Notes: a model not told the origin generated them from the letters alone. A DNA stretch of 64,000 bases from G963667675 sp965197565 (GCA_965197565.1 CBDANK010000003.1:1094143-1158142), one strand, 5' to 3'. Counted from the first letter of the stretch, positions 37,680 through 47,784 are shown. A program made the numbers and translations.

Positions 37680-38297
37680 CCTCACTTGCTCCCTCTGCGT
37701 CTTCTTGTTGGCCAGCTCCCTGGGCAGATGGGCAGAGGTCGTATCTTCTCCCGCTTCGTTCTGAGCTTCAAGGTCACGTATCGCCGCTTCTACCCGGTTC
37801 AATAGCTGGCGCAGTTCCTCAGCGTTGTGGGTCCTGTACACCGATGCGTTGGCGCTCACCTTTGTACCATCCACCGCCTGCACCGCCAGGTCAAGCAGCT
37901 TCATCGCCACCGCCGTATGAACCGTTCTTTCAAACAGCTTCCTCATGGACTGCCTATATTCTTTGTAGAATCGCCACAGGGTGTTGTGGTCTGGATGTTG
38001 CCACCCGGTCAGCCACAGGTACGGTATCTGGTCGCGGCAGGCGGCCTCCAGCTTCCTGCAGGAGCGCACGCCGGGCATGAAGCCGTACAGCCACACGCAG
38101 AGCAGCGCCCTGGGATGGTAGGCTGGCGCTCCCAGCGGGTCTCCTTCTATCTCCACGCCAAGCTCCGCCCAGTCGTCCCTATCCAACGCGTCTACGAACT
38201 CAGCCACGAAGCGCGCCGGGTGATCCAATGGCAACAGCTCGTCAAGGGACGGCGGCAACAGCCACATTTGCTCTCGGTCCATGTCTCGAAGCGGCAT
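37680..38297 (-). pseudogene. IS1182-family transposase, 3'-truncated
   Basis: From ATG 38297 the frame encodes about 205 residues of an IS1182/DUF772 transposase: WLLPPSLDELLPLDHPARF, LLCVWLYGFMPGVRSCRKLE, HPDHNTLWRFYKEYR and the first catalytic Asp in LAVQAVDGTKVSANAS. The match ends near 37685 and the rest of the protein, with the other catalytic residues, is missing. On the 5' side an IS end with TGAGACAGGCTC (38359-38370) remains; the opposite end is lost. The same 12 bp forms the TIR of the MITE at 47341. Confidence 0.85.
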
Positions 38298-38358
38298 CTG
38301 ATTCGCTCCTGTCCCAGCGTTGCACTACAGTCTACACCCTGGCATTCTCGCCGACTTT

Positions 38359-38370
38359 TGAGACAGGCTC
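38359..38370. repeat. Terminal inverted repeat of the IS1182 remnant
   Basis: TGAGACAGGCTC, 62 bp upstream of the transposase ATG. Identical to the terminal 12 bp of the MITE at 47341-47492, so both elements were presumably moved by the same transposase. Confidence 0.7.
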
Positions 38371-38453
38371 GTATGCGGCCTTTTTTGCGTTTCAGGCCGG
38401 TCGCGCGGCTACGTGTTCGGGGTTTCGAGTTTCACCCTCGGGCCGCAGCCGCA

Positions 38454-38843
38454 TCATCGACATGCCGGTCTCCTCCCGGGTACCTTGCACCGAGTCGGCG
38501 CATTCGGCCTGAGCACTCTCTCAGACCTACAGGCGCTCCCAGCCGGGCCGGGCAATTCGTGCCGGGTTTCGCGCTGGACGCTCCACTCGGTGAAGAGATG
38601 GCTCAGGCCCAGGTCGTCGGCCAGATCAAGCAGCGCCGTCTGATGAGCCAAGTTGGGCCGCACGCCCTTGTACCTCCAACGTCGTATGGTGAGGGGGTAG
38701 GTTCCGAGACGGCGGGCGATCTCCCCCCACGACAGGCCCGACTCCACCTTGAACCGCTCCAGGCGCTGCGGGAAGTCGTCGGGGAAAACGTGGGTGGTAT
38801 GTGCGCTGTCGAGGAATCCCGCCCGGCCTCCTTCACGACGCAT
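38454..38843 (-). CDS. HTH-domain protein of the FPDDFPxRL family
   Basis: About 130 residues. Starts with a short variable region, then VFPDDFPQRLERFKVESGLS, a helix-turn-helix (GEIARRLGTYPLTIRRWRYK) and ALLDLADDLGLSHLFTEW; the C-terminal 35 residues are low complexity. The HTH resembles Cro/CI-like DNA-binding domains, so a transcription regulator is likely. Two degraded paralogues lie at 28714-28782 and 28984-29340. The family name is not known to me. It sits between the IS1182 remnant and the Calx-beta pseudogene, all on the - strand. Confidence 0.6.
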   Translation of the reverse strand: MRREGGRAGFLDSAHTTHVFPDDFPQRLERFKVESGLSWGEIARRLGTYPLTIRRWRYKGVRPNLAHQTALLDLADDLGLSHLFTEWSVQRETRHELPGPAGSACRSERVLRPNAPTRCKVPGRRPACR

Positions 38844-38960
38844 CGGTCACTCTCTACACCGGGAGCGTGCAGGCTGCCATGTCATTCCCGGAGGTCGGGA
38901 CAAGTCCAAGCGGGAATGCCTCTCCACGGACGCCCCTGTATGCGGCCTCTTTTGCGTTCA

Positions 38961-38995
38961 GGAGGGCGGCGCATCTTCTCCCGGCGCCGCCCTCC
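38961..38995 (-). terminator. Strong hairpin downstream of the Calx-beta gene
   Basis: A perfect 12-bp stem GGAGGGCGGCGC / GCGCCGCCCTCC with an 11-nt loop, 15 bp beyond the stop codon of the - strand gene ending at 39010. There is no long U tract on that side, so it may act as a transcript-end or stabilising hairpin rather than a canonical intrinsic terminator. Confidence 0.55.
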
Positions 38996-39009
38996 TTGTC
39001 ACGTACGGG

Positions 39010-42000
39010 CTACGGCCCGCTGACTGTCAGCTCCAACCGGTTGGACAGCTTTCTCCCGTCACTTGTGCAGATGGCTCCCTGGACGGAGCAGTCCGTGGTG
39101 ATGGGCAACGCGATGGTCACATCGGCGTTCGAGGACGGCGTGACGGTGATCTCCCACCGGACGTTCTTGCCCGCCTCCAGCCTCCGCACGTTGCTCACCG
39201 AGCCATCGGTCACCGTGAAGGCGTGGTCCCGCACCGTCGTGTAGCTGAAGCCTGACGCCGGCTCCTCGCTGAACCTCAGCTCGAAGGTGAACGCGGCGCT
39301 CCCGTCGTGGGACTCCGGCCCGTCGTGGGTGGTGGCCGTCATCGGTTCGGGGACAACCAAGGACGGGGAAGCGATCACTGCGTAACTGGTCAGCGACTCT
39401 TCGTTCCCCACATCATCCGTGAACGTGACCCTGACCTTGAGGGCCTTGCCCCCGTCCTCGGCAGCCACGTCGTAGGTCTGGCCGGTCGCTCCCTCGATCT
39501 CTGTGTCGGTTTCCGTCGCCAGGTCGTGGCGGACCCACTGGTAGGTGAAGACTGTGCCCGTCATGCCGTCCTCGTCCTGGATGGCGGAGGTTGTCGCGGT
39601 GAGGGTCTCGCCGTCCGGTGCAGTGCCGCTGATGCCGGGCGCGCCGGTTGCCGGGTTGTTTGCGGCCTGCTGCTGTGAGGTCAGGCCCGAGATGGTCACC
39701 GTCTTCTCGCCGGAGAGGAGCCGGCCTCCTGCGGCGCAGGGAGCGCCCGCTACCGAGCAGCTTCTCCCCCCAGGCAGGACCACGGTGATGTCGCCATCAG
39801 TGTTGGGCTGGATGGTGTCCTGCCATTCTTCGGTCCGCCGGTCCAGCCAGTGGGCGGCGGTGACCGTTCCCCCCGTCACCTGCAACAGGTGGTCTTTGCC
39901 GAGCCCGACATCGATCCATACCGACTCGCTGAACTCGATATTGAAGGTGAAGCTGTCTTCGCCGTCATGGGAGCTCGGCACATTGGTGAACTGAGCGGTC
40001 AGCGGTTGCAGCAATGCGGGGTCGGTCTCGTTTGTGACCGAAGAAAGATTGCCGCCCAGCGCGTACACGTGGTTGCCGTCCAGGTCGCGAAGGAAGGACG
40101 CGGAAGCATCGGTCGGCGCGACGTAGATCGCATGGACGGTATGGACGGACGTCACCGCCTCGGCAAGAGTCAGGGTGACCTCCATCCCCAAAATCGACAC
40201 CGAGCTCACCTCGCGCAGTCCTAAACCGGCGACCACAATGAAGGCGCTCTTCGCCGGAACCGAGTTCGTGTCCAGCTGCCGGTTGCAGCGCAGCGTCAGC
40301 GTCTGACCGCTGACCACGGCGGAGACCAGGCGCGGCGACTGGGGCTGCGGTCTGCCGATGGCGGGCTGTCTCCCTCGCCGTTGGTCGCGATGACCCGAAC
40401 CGTGTAGAGAACGCCTTCCGTTAGGCCGTTAACCTGCGCAGAAATAGAATCGGGACCGACCTCCATGGATGAAACCTGGGCGCTGTCGCTCCAGCTGTGT
40501 GAGGGCTGTTTCCACTGGACTGTATAGCCTGTTATGGCCTGATTGTTCGGTCGTGACAACGGGCGGCGCCACGATACGCGCAGCCCATCGGACCACTGGG
40601 CCGCCGCGCTCACGTATGCCGGAGCGGAGGGGACTGCGGGCAGGTGCTCGACGGGAGAGATCTGCTTTATGCCAATCTTGTTCACCGTGGATGGCATCCA
40701 GGCGGTGAAGAGCTTCTGGAATTCCAGGCCTTGCCACTGGAACGATCTCTCCCTCCATCGCGTTGCTTCGCTGAAGGGGAGTACAACGCCCCCAATATGC
40801 AGTTCCCAGTCCTGGTAGTGCTCCTCAGGGACTGCCTCCCATGTCCTGCCGTGGGAGATGGTGATCTGGAATTTCGCCTGGTCGCGCTGCACCCTGTTGT
40901 AGGCATTGTCGATTTCCAGGTAAATGCCGGGGACCACGTAGGCGTCCCGGATAGTGTACTCCACGCCCCGGAAATCGAAGGATGTATCGCTCAGGTTCGC
41001 GGGCGGGCTGAAGCTCGCGTTGTACTGGAGTTGGTTCCAGCCCCAGTCCAATGCGGTGTAGTCGTCAAACTTCAGGTTGGCGCACCACAGGGCCTGGGTG
41101 CAGTCCCGTTGGAAATGCGCGGAGACCTGCCTGATGTTGACGGTGGTCTCAGCCGGCATTCCCTCCGTCACCCTGTCGGGCAGCTCGCCGAAGGTCAGCT
41201 TCACGCTCTCCCCCGTGTCGGAGTACGTGTCGTTCGTGGCCGCGAAGTCGAGGGTCTTCGACGTCTCGCCGGGGTTGAAGGTGACGCTCTCCGGCACGCC
41301 CGAGTAGTCCGCGGATGACGCCCCGTTCTGGTTCTCAGCCGCGAGGGGTATGGCCACGGTGCGCTCCGGGTCCGCACTGAGCATGATCCTGACCGTGACC
41401 GTCCTGCCCTCGACCACCCGGTAGGCGTCCTGCACGAAGGCGACCGTCACCTCGGGGTCGTCGTCGTCCCCGATGTTCACCGTGGTTTCGTCCGTGGCGC
41501 CCCCGGAGACCCTCCCCGGCAGCATCCCGAACTCCAGCTTCACACTCTCACCGTCGTCGTCCACCGTGTCCTGTGTGGCCGTGAAGGTGAACGACTTGGA
41601 GGTCTCGCCGGAGGTGAAGATGACGCTCGACGGAACGCCGGAGTAGTCGGCGGAGGTCGCCCCGCCCTGATCCACCTTGGTGATCTGGATCTCCACCGTC
41701 CGCTCCGGATCCGCGCTGAGGATGACCGTGACCATGACCGTGACGGTGCCGTCCTCCGGGGCGGCGTACACCACGGCTCCGAACGACACCGTTACCTCAG
41801 GGTCGTCGTCGTCCCCGATGTTCACGATGGTCTCGTCCGTGGTTCCCTCGCTCACCCTCTCCGGCAGCGTCCCGAACTCCAGCCTCACGCTCTCGCCGTC
41901 GTCGTCCACCGCATCCTGTGCCGCCCTGAAAGTGAACGTCCTGGAGGTCTGCCCCGCATTGAAGGTGACGCTCGCCGGCAGGCCTGAGTAGTCGGCGGAG

Positions 42001-44881
42001 GTTGCCCCGCCCTGGTTGGTCTTGGTGAGCGGGATGACCACCGTGCGCTCCGGGTCCGCGCTCAGCGTCACCGCCACGCTGACCGTGCCCCCCTCGGCGG
42101 CGGTATAGGTGGCCGCTTCGAAGCTGACCGTCACCTCCGGGTCGTCGTCCCGGATGTTCACCGTGGTCTCGCCCGTGGCGCCCTCCGAGACCCTCGTCGG
42201 CAGCGTCCCGAATTCCAGCTTCACGCTCTCGCCGTCATCGTCGACCGTGTCCTGTGCGGCCGTGAAGGTAAACGACTTGGCGGTCTCGCCGGAGTTGAAA
42301 GTGACGCTCGGCGGTACGCCGGAGTAGTCCGTTGGGCTCACGCCGCCCTGCTCGGATTTGGTGAGCGGGATGGTCACTGTGCGCTCCGGGTCCGCGCTCA
42401 GAGTCACCGTCACGGACTGGGTCCCGCCCTCGGCGACCGTATACGTGCCGGCCCCGAACGCCACAGTCACCTCTGGGTCGTCGTCGCTGATGGTCACCGT
42501 GGTCTCGCTCCTGGCCCCCCATCGAGACCCTCGAGGGCAGCGTGCCTCCGAAGGCCAGCCGCACGCTCTCGCCGTCGTCGTCCACGTCGTCCTGCGTCCC
42601 GCTGAAGGTGAACGTCTTCGCCGTCTCTCCGGAGTTGAACGTGACGCTCGCCAGCACGCCGGAGTAGTCGGCGGAGGTTGCCCCCGCCCTGGTTGGCGGC
42701 GACGACGACTGGTATGGCAACGGTGCGCTCGGGGTCCGCGCTGAGAGTGACCGTGACCGCCCGCGTGCCGCCCTCGGCGACCGCGTATGTGTCCGCCCCG
42801 AACTCCGCCGTCACCTGGGGGTCATCGTCGTCCCCGATGTGCACCGTGGTCTCGTCAGGGGTGCCCTCCGACACCCTCGCCGGCAGCGTCCCGAACCCCA
42901 GCTTCACGCTCTCGCCGTCATCGTCCTCCGTGTCCTGGGTGGCCATGAAAGTGAACGACTTGGAGGTCTCGCCCGAGCTGAAGGTCACGCTCGCCGGCAG
43001 GCCGGAGTAGTCGGCGGAGGTCGCCCCGCCCTGGTTGGCGGCGACGACGACCGGTATTGCAACGGTGCGCTCGGGGTCCGCGCTGAGGATGACCGTCACG
43101 GACCCCCGTCCCGCCCTCGGCAACGGTGTAGGTGTCGGCGCCGAACTGCACGGTTACGTGGGGATCGTCGTCGTCTCCGATGTTCACGGTGGTCTCGCCG
43201 GTGGCCCCCTCCGACACCCTCTCCGGCAGAGCCCCGAACCCCAGCCTCACGCTCTCGCCGTCATCGTCCTCCGTGTCCTGGGTGGCCATGAAGGTGAAGG
43301 ACGTGGAAGTCTCGCCCGCATTGAAGGTGACGCTAGGCGGCACGACGTAATCGGCGTCGGTTGCCCCGCCCTGGTGCGTGGTCGTGATGGGAATGCTGAT
43401 GGTACGCTCCGGGTCGGTGCTCACGCTCACGCTCACCTGCTGGGTATCCCCCTCGCCCACGGAGCCGGTCGTCTGATCAAACGTCACCGTCAAGATGGGG
43501 TTGTCGTTGTCGCCAATGTCGAGGGTCGTCTCGCTCGTGGTTCCCACGGTCATTTTTTCGGGCAGGGCAGATCCGAACCCCAGCCTCACGCTTTCGTCGT
43601 CGTCCACGGTGTCGTCGAAGGCACTGACGGTGAAGGACTTGGACGTTTCCCCCGCGTTGAAGGTGACGGCTTGGGGCACCCCCGAATAGTCAGTGTCGGC
43701 AACCCCGCCCACCCCGTAGTCTCAATGGGGATGATCACCGTGCGCTCCGGGTCGGCGCTCAGGGTGACGGTCACGGACTGTATTCTGCCCTCCGTCACGG
43801 CGTAGTCGCTGGCCCCGAACTCCACGGTGACCTCCGGGAGTTCAACCGGCGCCAGCAGCGAAATGCGCAGCACAATCCTGCCGGGAACCTCCACGGCTTT
43901 CGCAAGGAGCTGCCACAGGAGCAGTTCGGGGTTGATGGGGTTACCCTCTGGGTCTACGGGGCCGTCGTCGTCGTCGGGGTCGTCCCAGAAGTAGGACAAT
44001 GCTTGGAAGTCCACCGACCAGCCGTCCTCGCTGCCCGTATCCACCGGAGGCGTCGCCAACCCCGCCGCCAAGCCGCGGTCCCATTCGCTCAAAGCGCCGA
44101 TGCCGATGTTGCCGTTAGTATTGGGGGTCGTCTGAGAGATGACAATCCAGTACTTGGTGTCGGGATCGAGATGCACGCCGTCGGGATGGGTGAGCTCCTC
44201 GAACGTGTCGATTTCATCATCGAGGTCCGCGTCCAGGATTGGGAGGGCAGCCGAAAGCGGATCGGCCGCCGGCTTGCCGGCGTCGTTGGTATGCACCGCC
44301 CATGTCCCGTCCGCGGACTCTTCTTCATCCACGAAAAGCGAGAGGCGCAATCCCTTCAGCAGGTAGCCGCGCGTGTGCGATCCGGTCGTGAACGGCTGCG
44401 CGTACTTGTGCGTTACGGCTCGACCGTAGATGTAGCCAATTAAATTTCTGTGAGTGTAGCCTGCGTTGGACAACGTCGGTCGCGACAGCACCTGCGTGGT
44501 CTCCTCCGCGGTCCAGCCCGTGCCGGTGGCGTCATCGTAGGTGACGGTTGCTTTGAGCCACCTGCCCAGATCGCCCGCCGAGGGGGTGTAAGGGGTCGAC
44601 GTGCCCCCCTCTGCTGCGGGGATGTCGCTGTAGGCGCCGGCCTCGGTGGCCGAACGCTGCCACTGCCATGCCTCGTTGCTGGTGCGCCTGAAATCGTTGG
44701 AGAGATCCGCCACGACCGCGATGCCGACCTGCGCCAACCCCCCATAGAGGTCGCCGCCGGCGGCGACCTTGTGACTGGGGAAGGCCATGGCCGGGTCGGT
44801 CTTGGCATACTCCATCGGGACCCCGCCGAGGCAGGTCGGGAGCACCTCCAGCGCCATGGCCCTCGCGGGTCTCCGCTTCAA
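39010..44881 (-). pseudogene. Giant Calx-beta repeat surface protein, broken by frameshifts
   Basis: One ancestral gene of about 1,950 codons split over five frames (44881-43586, 43712-42918, 43123-42494, 42720-42235, 42497-40296, 40317-39010, overlapping). Content in order: Ig-like domain (WQWQRSATEAGAYSDIP), a domain reminiscent of choice-of-anchor folds (GYLLKGLRLSLFVDEEES), eight Calx-beta-like repeats of about 110 residues (TVTLSADPERTVxIPL, GATSADYSGxPxSVTFNSGE, VDDDGESVKLEFG), a unique region (ALWCANLKFDDYTALDWGWN), FnIII, SwmB-like, Ig-like and two copies of the C-terminal domain also found in the first giant protein. Breaks are near 43715, 43105, 42685, 42510 and 40320, mostly at G/C runs. 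The 5' end lacks a signal peptide, so the N-terminus is also lost or misread. Dead gene or uncorrected sequencing errors. Confidence 0.8.
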
Positions 44882-44986
44882 CTTCCCCGCGAGGGCCTAC
44901 CCTTCACCCCGCAACCCCCACTTTTTCTTCAGACGTGAGACTTATTCTTCAAGCCTGACTTATTCTGCAAAGTCGCTTCCAGGATG

Positions 44987-44992
44987 TATAAT
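44987..44992 (+). promoter_or_regulatory. Candidate -10 box
   Basis: A perfect TATAAT preceded by TG (GATGTATAATG), 24 bp before the ATG of the 52-residue gene and followed by a terminator at 45167, which defines a transcript of about 190 nt. No good -35 box lies 17 bp upstream. Confidence 0.45.
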
Positions 44993-45015
44993 GAGCAAGG
45001 GCGAGTGGAAAGGAG

Positions 45016-45174
45016 ATGAGAGCTACCCGATCGACGCTACCGAGAGGGAGACTACCAAAGTCAACGCCAGAGCCGATACCCGACACCCCTGAGAACCTGG
45101 ATCGGGTTCTCCTGACGACCTCTCAACCTAGTGAATGGGACGACCTCAAGAAAGAAGACAAAGACGCGGGCTGA
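45016..45174 (+). CDS. Small protein with PIPDTPENL motif
   Basis: 52 residues from ATG 45016 to TGA 45174. The sequence has a basic N-terminus, then PEPIPDTPENLDRVLLTT and an acidic tail EWDDLKKEDKDAG. Short proteins with a PEPIPDTPENxARxxL core followed by W-x-(Y/F/D)L recur as hypothetical proteins in bacteria (recalled, not searched). The stop codon is embedded in the terminator hairpin. AAAGGAG lies directly against the ATG, unusually close; an upstream ATG at 44991 opens another frame. It stands immediately before the ParA-HEPN pair, but is a separate transcription unit. Confidence 0.55.
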   Translation: MRATRSTLPRGRLPKSTPEPIPDTPENLDRVLLTTSQPSEWDDLKKEDKDAG

Positions 45175-45188
45175 TGAAGCCCGATTTT
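45167..45188 (+). terminator. Intrinsic terminator
   Basis: Stem CGGGCT / AGCCCG with loop GATGA followed by ATTTTG. It ends the small gene and separates it from the ParA-like gene 53 bp downstream. Confidence 0.7.
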
Positions 45189-45241
45189 GCTGTTCAATAT
45201 AATTGCTTAACAATTCAACCAGGATCTTGCGGGAATAACAA

Positions 45242-46303
45242 ATGACCAAAATGACCAATAGGATCGCCATATTCAATCACAAGGGTGGAGTTAGCAAGAC
45301 CACAACTACTTTCAATCTAGGGTGGATGCTGGCACGAAAAGGCCACAGAGTTATATTGGTCGATGCTGACCCCCAGTGCAACTTGACGGGAATGGTTCTC
45401 GGCTATAGTGGGCCAGGGGCCCTTGAGGAATTTTACGATACTGAATCTGGACGAAATTTAAAGGACGGGCTGGCCCCAGCTTTTGAGTCCAGACCAGAAC
45501 CCTTAAAGGCAGTTGACTGTTTTCAAGTCAATGGGACAGACAACCTATTCTTGCTGCCCGGTCATATCGACCTTGCCGAGTATGAGGTTACCTTGGGGAT
45601 TGCTCAGGAACTTTCAGGTTCCATCCAGACCCTCCAGAACCTGCCTGGTTCTATCACCCGCCTGCTCGAGAAGACGGCCGGAAAGCATGATGCAGATTTA
45701 GTACTGATTGATCTGAACCCAAGCCTTAGTTCCTTGAATCAGAACCTGTTGTTGACCAGTCATTACTTCATAGTTCCAACCAACCCAGACTACTTTTCTG
45801 CTATGGCCGTCCGATCCTTAACTAGGGTGCTGCCTAATTGGCGCAAATGGGCTGAACGGGCAGCAAAAATGCCGGTCTTGAAAGAAGCGGTATATCCATT
45901 TCCTAACGAGGAGCCAAAGTTTCTAGGCACTATAGTCCAGAACTATCGGCTCAGAGGCGGAGGTCCTGCCCGTGCGTTTCAAACGTGGATGGACAAGATA
46001 AACTTGAGCGTTTCAGAGGAACTTTTTCCCGCACTATCTGCAGTGAATATGACGCTGCCTAGACGCGTTTACGAAAAGCATGGAGTTGAAGAGTTGTGCC
46101 TAGCCCAAATATCAGACTTCAATTCCCTTATCGCCAAGTCGCAAGAGCATCAGACTCCAGTGTTCGCATTAACTGCCACTCAAATAGATCAGGGGGGCGT
46201 AGTTCTTGAAGGAACTATGCGATCGCGGGATGCATTTAAGGAGATTTTCTCCAACTTAGCAGACAATGTGATTTCCCTAGTGAATGATGCGAGCATCTCT
46301 TGA
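45242..46303 (+). CDS. ParA/MinD-like ATPase
   Basis: 353 residues from ATG 45242 (GGGA 8 bp upstream; ATG 45251 is an alternative). Deviant Walker A KGGVSKTTT (residues 14-22) with the signature Lys15 and a Ser where Gly is usual, switch I VDADPQCNLTGM, Walker B ADLVLIDLNPSLSSLN. The C-terminal 130 residues are longer than in plasmid ParA. ParA proteins dimerise on ATP and usually partition DNA or position complexes, normally with ParB; no parB or parS-like gene is adjacent. Instead the next gene, overlapping by 20 bp, encodes a HEPN protein. Base composition is visibly lower in GC than the neighbourhood, a sign of transfer. Confidence 0.85.
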   Translation: MTKMTNRIAIFNHKGGVSKTTTTFNLGWMLARKGHRVILVDADPQCNLTGMVLGYSGPGALEEFYDTESGRNLKDGLAPAFESRPEPLKAVDCFQVNGTDNLFLLPGHIDLAEYEVTLGIAQELSGSIQTLQNLPGSITRLLEKTAGKHDADLVLIDLNPSLSSLNQNLLLTSHYFIVPTNPDYFSAMAVRSLTRVLPNWRKWAERAAKMPVLKEAVYPFPNEEPKFLGTIVQNYRLRGGGPARAFQTWMDKINLSVSEELFPALSAVNMTLPRRVYEKHGVEELCLAQISDFNSLIAKSQEHQTPVFALTATQIDQGGVVLEGTMRSRDAFKEIFSNLADNVISLVNDASIS

Positions 46304-46937
46304 CTTATTTCGGGTGAATGTAAATCGGTCACGAGATCTTGCCAGCATCGCCCGTGCCATGACCGCCCAGACTACCGGAGCTTTGGATACTTCCGATATC
46401 CTCCGGGCCAGTTTGATTATGGCAGTAAGCTCCTTAGACTATTTCATACATGCGATAGTTAGGGTAGGTATGCTGGAGGCTTACCGGGCGGAGCGTGCTA
46501 GGACTCCCGCCTTCCTCAGGTTTCAGGTAACGCTCGAAGCTATGCTGCAAGCCTCTTCAGAAGCTGATTCCGAGACGTGGCTGGATCAACAAATTAGAGA
46601 TAGTCACGGGCACCAGAGCTTTCAAACGCCAGAAAGCATTGCAGATGCAGTCCGCCTCGTAATCTCCAGTCCATCGTTGTGGAATGAAGTGGCTCTACGG
46701 CAAGGAATAGATGCCCAGGAAGTAAGGGACAGACTGAAGCTCATTGTGCAACGCCGCAACAAAATCGCCCACGAAGCCGATATCATGCCTGACTATGCTG
46801 GGCAAATAGCCTATTCGGATTTACGTTCACCGATAGACCCCAGCATGGTGGATGATGCCATTGACTTCATTGAGCAAGTGACCGAGGCGATATATGAATT
46901 GGTATCGCCAACACAGTCGACTATTCCCGCGAATTGA
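46284..46937 (+). CDS. HEPN-domain protein (RiboL-PSP-HEPN / MAE_28990-like)
   Basis: 217 residues, all-helical. The HEPN catalytic motif RxxxxxH is R157-R158-N-K-I-A-H163 within VQRRNKIAHEADI; an N-terminal segment SSLDYFIHAIVRV is the typical first helix. HEPN proteins of this group are metal-independent RNases acting as toxins or abortive-infection effectors. It overlaps the end of the ParA-like gene by 20 bp with no own ribosome site, so expression is coupled and the ATPase is the likely regulator or antitoxin. Low GC like its partner. No third gene is part of the cassette. Confidence 0.78.
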   Translation: MMRASLDLFRVNVNRSRDLASIARAMTAQTTGALDTSDILRASLIMAVSSLDYFIHAIVRVGMLEAYRAERARTPAFLRFQVTLEAMLQASSEADSETWLDQQIRDSHGHQSFQTPESIADAVRLVISSPSLWNEVALRQGIDAQEVRDRLKLIVQRRNKIAHEADIMPDYAGQIAYSDLRSPIDPSMVDDAIDFIEQVTEAIYELVSPTQSTIPAN

Positions 46938-47340
46938 CAAGAATGGGACAGACCAACGTGCTCGGCCCAGTTGACAGGGATCGAACCAGTCATGCGTGAG
47001 CCGAGTCGTCCGTCCCGGCTCGCTAGCCCGAGATCCGGAAAGCCTAGTCGGCCTCAGTGTGCTCACTCGGTCGCGCGCCTCCCGCGTTCCCAACGGCCCC
47101 ACCCTCTCCGGCAGGCTGTTGTGGGACACGCTACTGTCTGGCAACCCGAACTCGCTTGAATGGACCCAAATCGACCGCCCACGAGTACCTCAGGTTTTCG
47201 TGTCTATTGAGTCCGTCGAATGAAGGTTCTTGATTTTGTCCAGTTTGACGGTAGGCAGTACCATCTTTGAGTTGATGGTAGCCTTATAAAGTGCGATAAA
47301 GATCTAAGCAGAAACCATCTTGAACTGGCCTCCTAAACTA
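46938..47340. other. Gene-free stretch after the ParA-HEPN cassette
   Basis: No gene. Holds a sequence resembling a reversed tRNA T arm (CAGGGATCGAACCAGTC, 46976-46992), which does not fold into a tRNA with its flanks, and copy 2 of the 80-bp repeat. Probably an old integration or recombination point. Confidence 0.4.
47164..47250. repeat. Dispersed 75-85 bp repeat, copy 2
   Basis: CCCAAATCGACCGCCCACGA, then GTACCTCAGGTTTTCGTGTC and ATGAAGGTTCTTGATTTTGT. It is the copy most similar to copy 1. Lies between the HEPN gene and the MITE. Confidence 0.78.
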
Positions 47341-47492
47341 AAGAGCCTGTCTCACAAGTATTTTGGTTAACGAAAAGAGCAATCTAATCCGCCGTAGTAC
47401 ACTATATCAATCATACTATATCGCTAATTAGGTATTATACGGAGAGATACATCGAATATCGTAAATAGTCCTGAGTTCTGAGACAGGCTCTT
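47341..47492. mobile_element. MITE with 14-bp perfect TIRs (IS1182-type ends)
   Basis: 152 bp, AT-rich, no ORF. The ends AAGAGCCTGTCTCA and TGAGACAGGCTCTT are exact inverted copies, and their inner 12 bp equal the remaining end of the IS1182 element at 38359. A non-autonomous element mobilised in trans by an IS1182 transposase is the simplest reading. A target duplication could not be assigned. Confidence 0.75.
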
Positions 47493-47784
47493 CGGTTTAG
47501 GTGCGACTGTTGGGGATCGTTTGGACTCAGCCCGCAATCTGATCGTTCAAGCACGTAACGTCTACGCTCAGGCTGGGGTTCCGTTTGCTAATGGTGTACG
47601 GACTCCCATCTGCAGCCCCGGTATAACGCCAAAGGCAAACGGAATACCTATGGAAGCTAGGTCATCGATGCCCAGAGACAGCTTCCCGCGTGGAGTAGCA
47701 GACAAGCTAGTAGTCCAACGTCATTGAATTGATGGGTGAAAGGTGTATTCTCCCGGTAGAGGAACGGACCAAGGGAGAATCGTC

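Noticed and set aside
40296..43712. CRISPR-like periodic repeats
   Set aside because: Period is about 330 bp and the repeats are coding Calx-beta domains, not short direct repeats with spacers.
45242..46303. Plasmid partition locus (ParA of a plasmid origin)
   Set aside because: No ParB, no iterons or replication gene nearby; partner is a HEPN protein instead.
46970..46995. Possible tRNA 3' end
   Set aside because: Only a T-loop-like motif; stem has a mismatch, no CCA and no anticodon arm.
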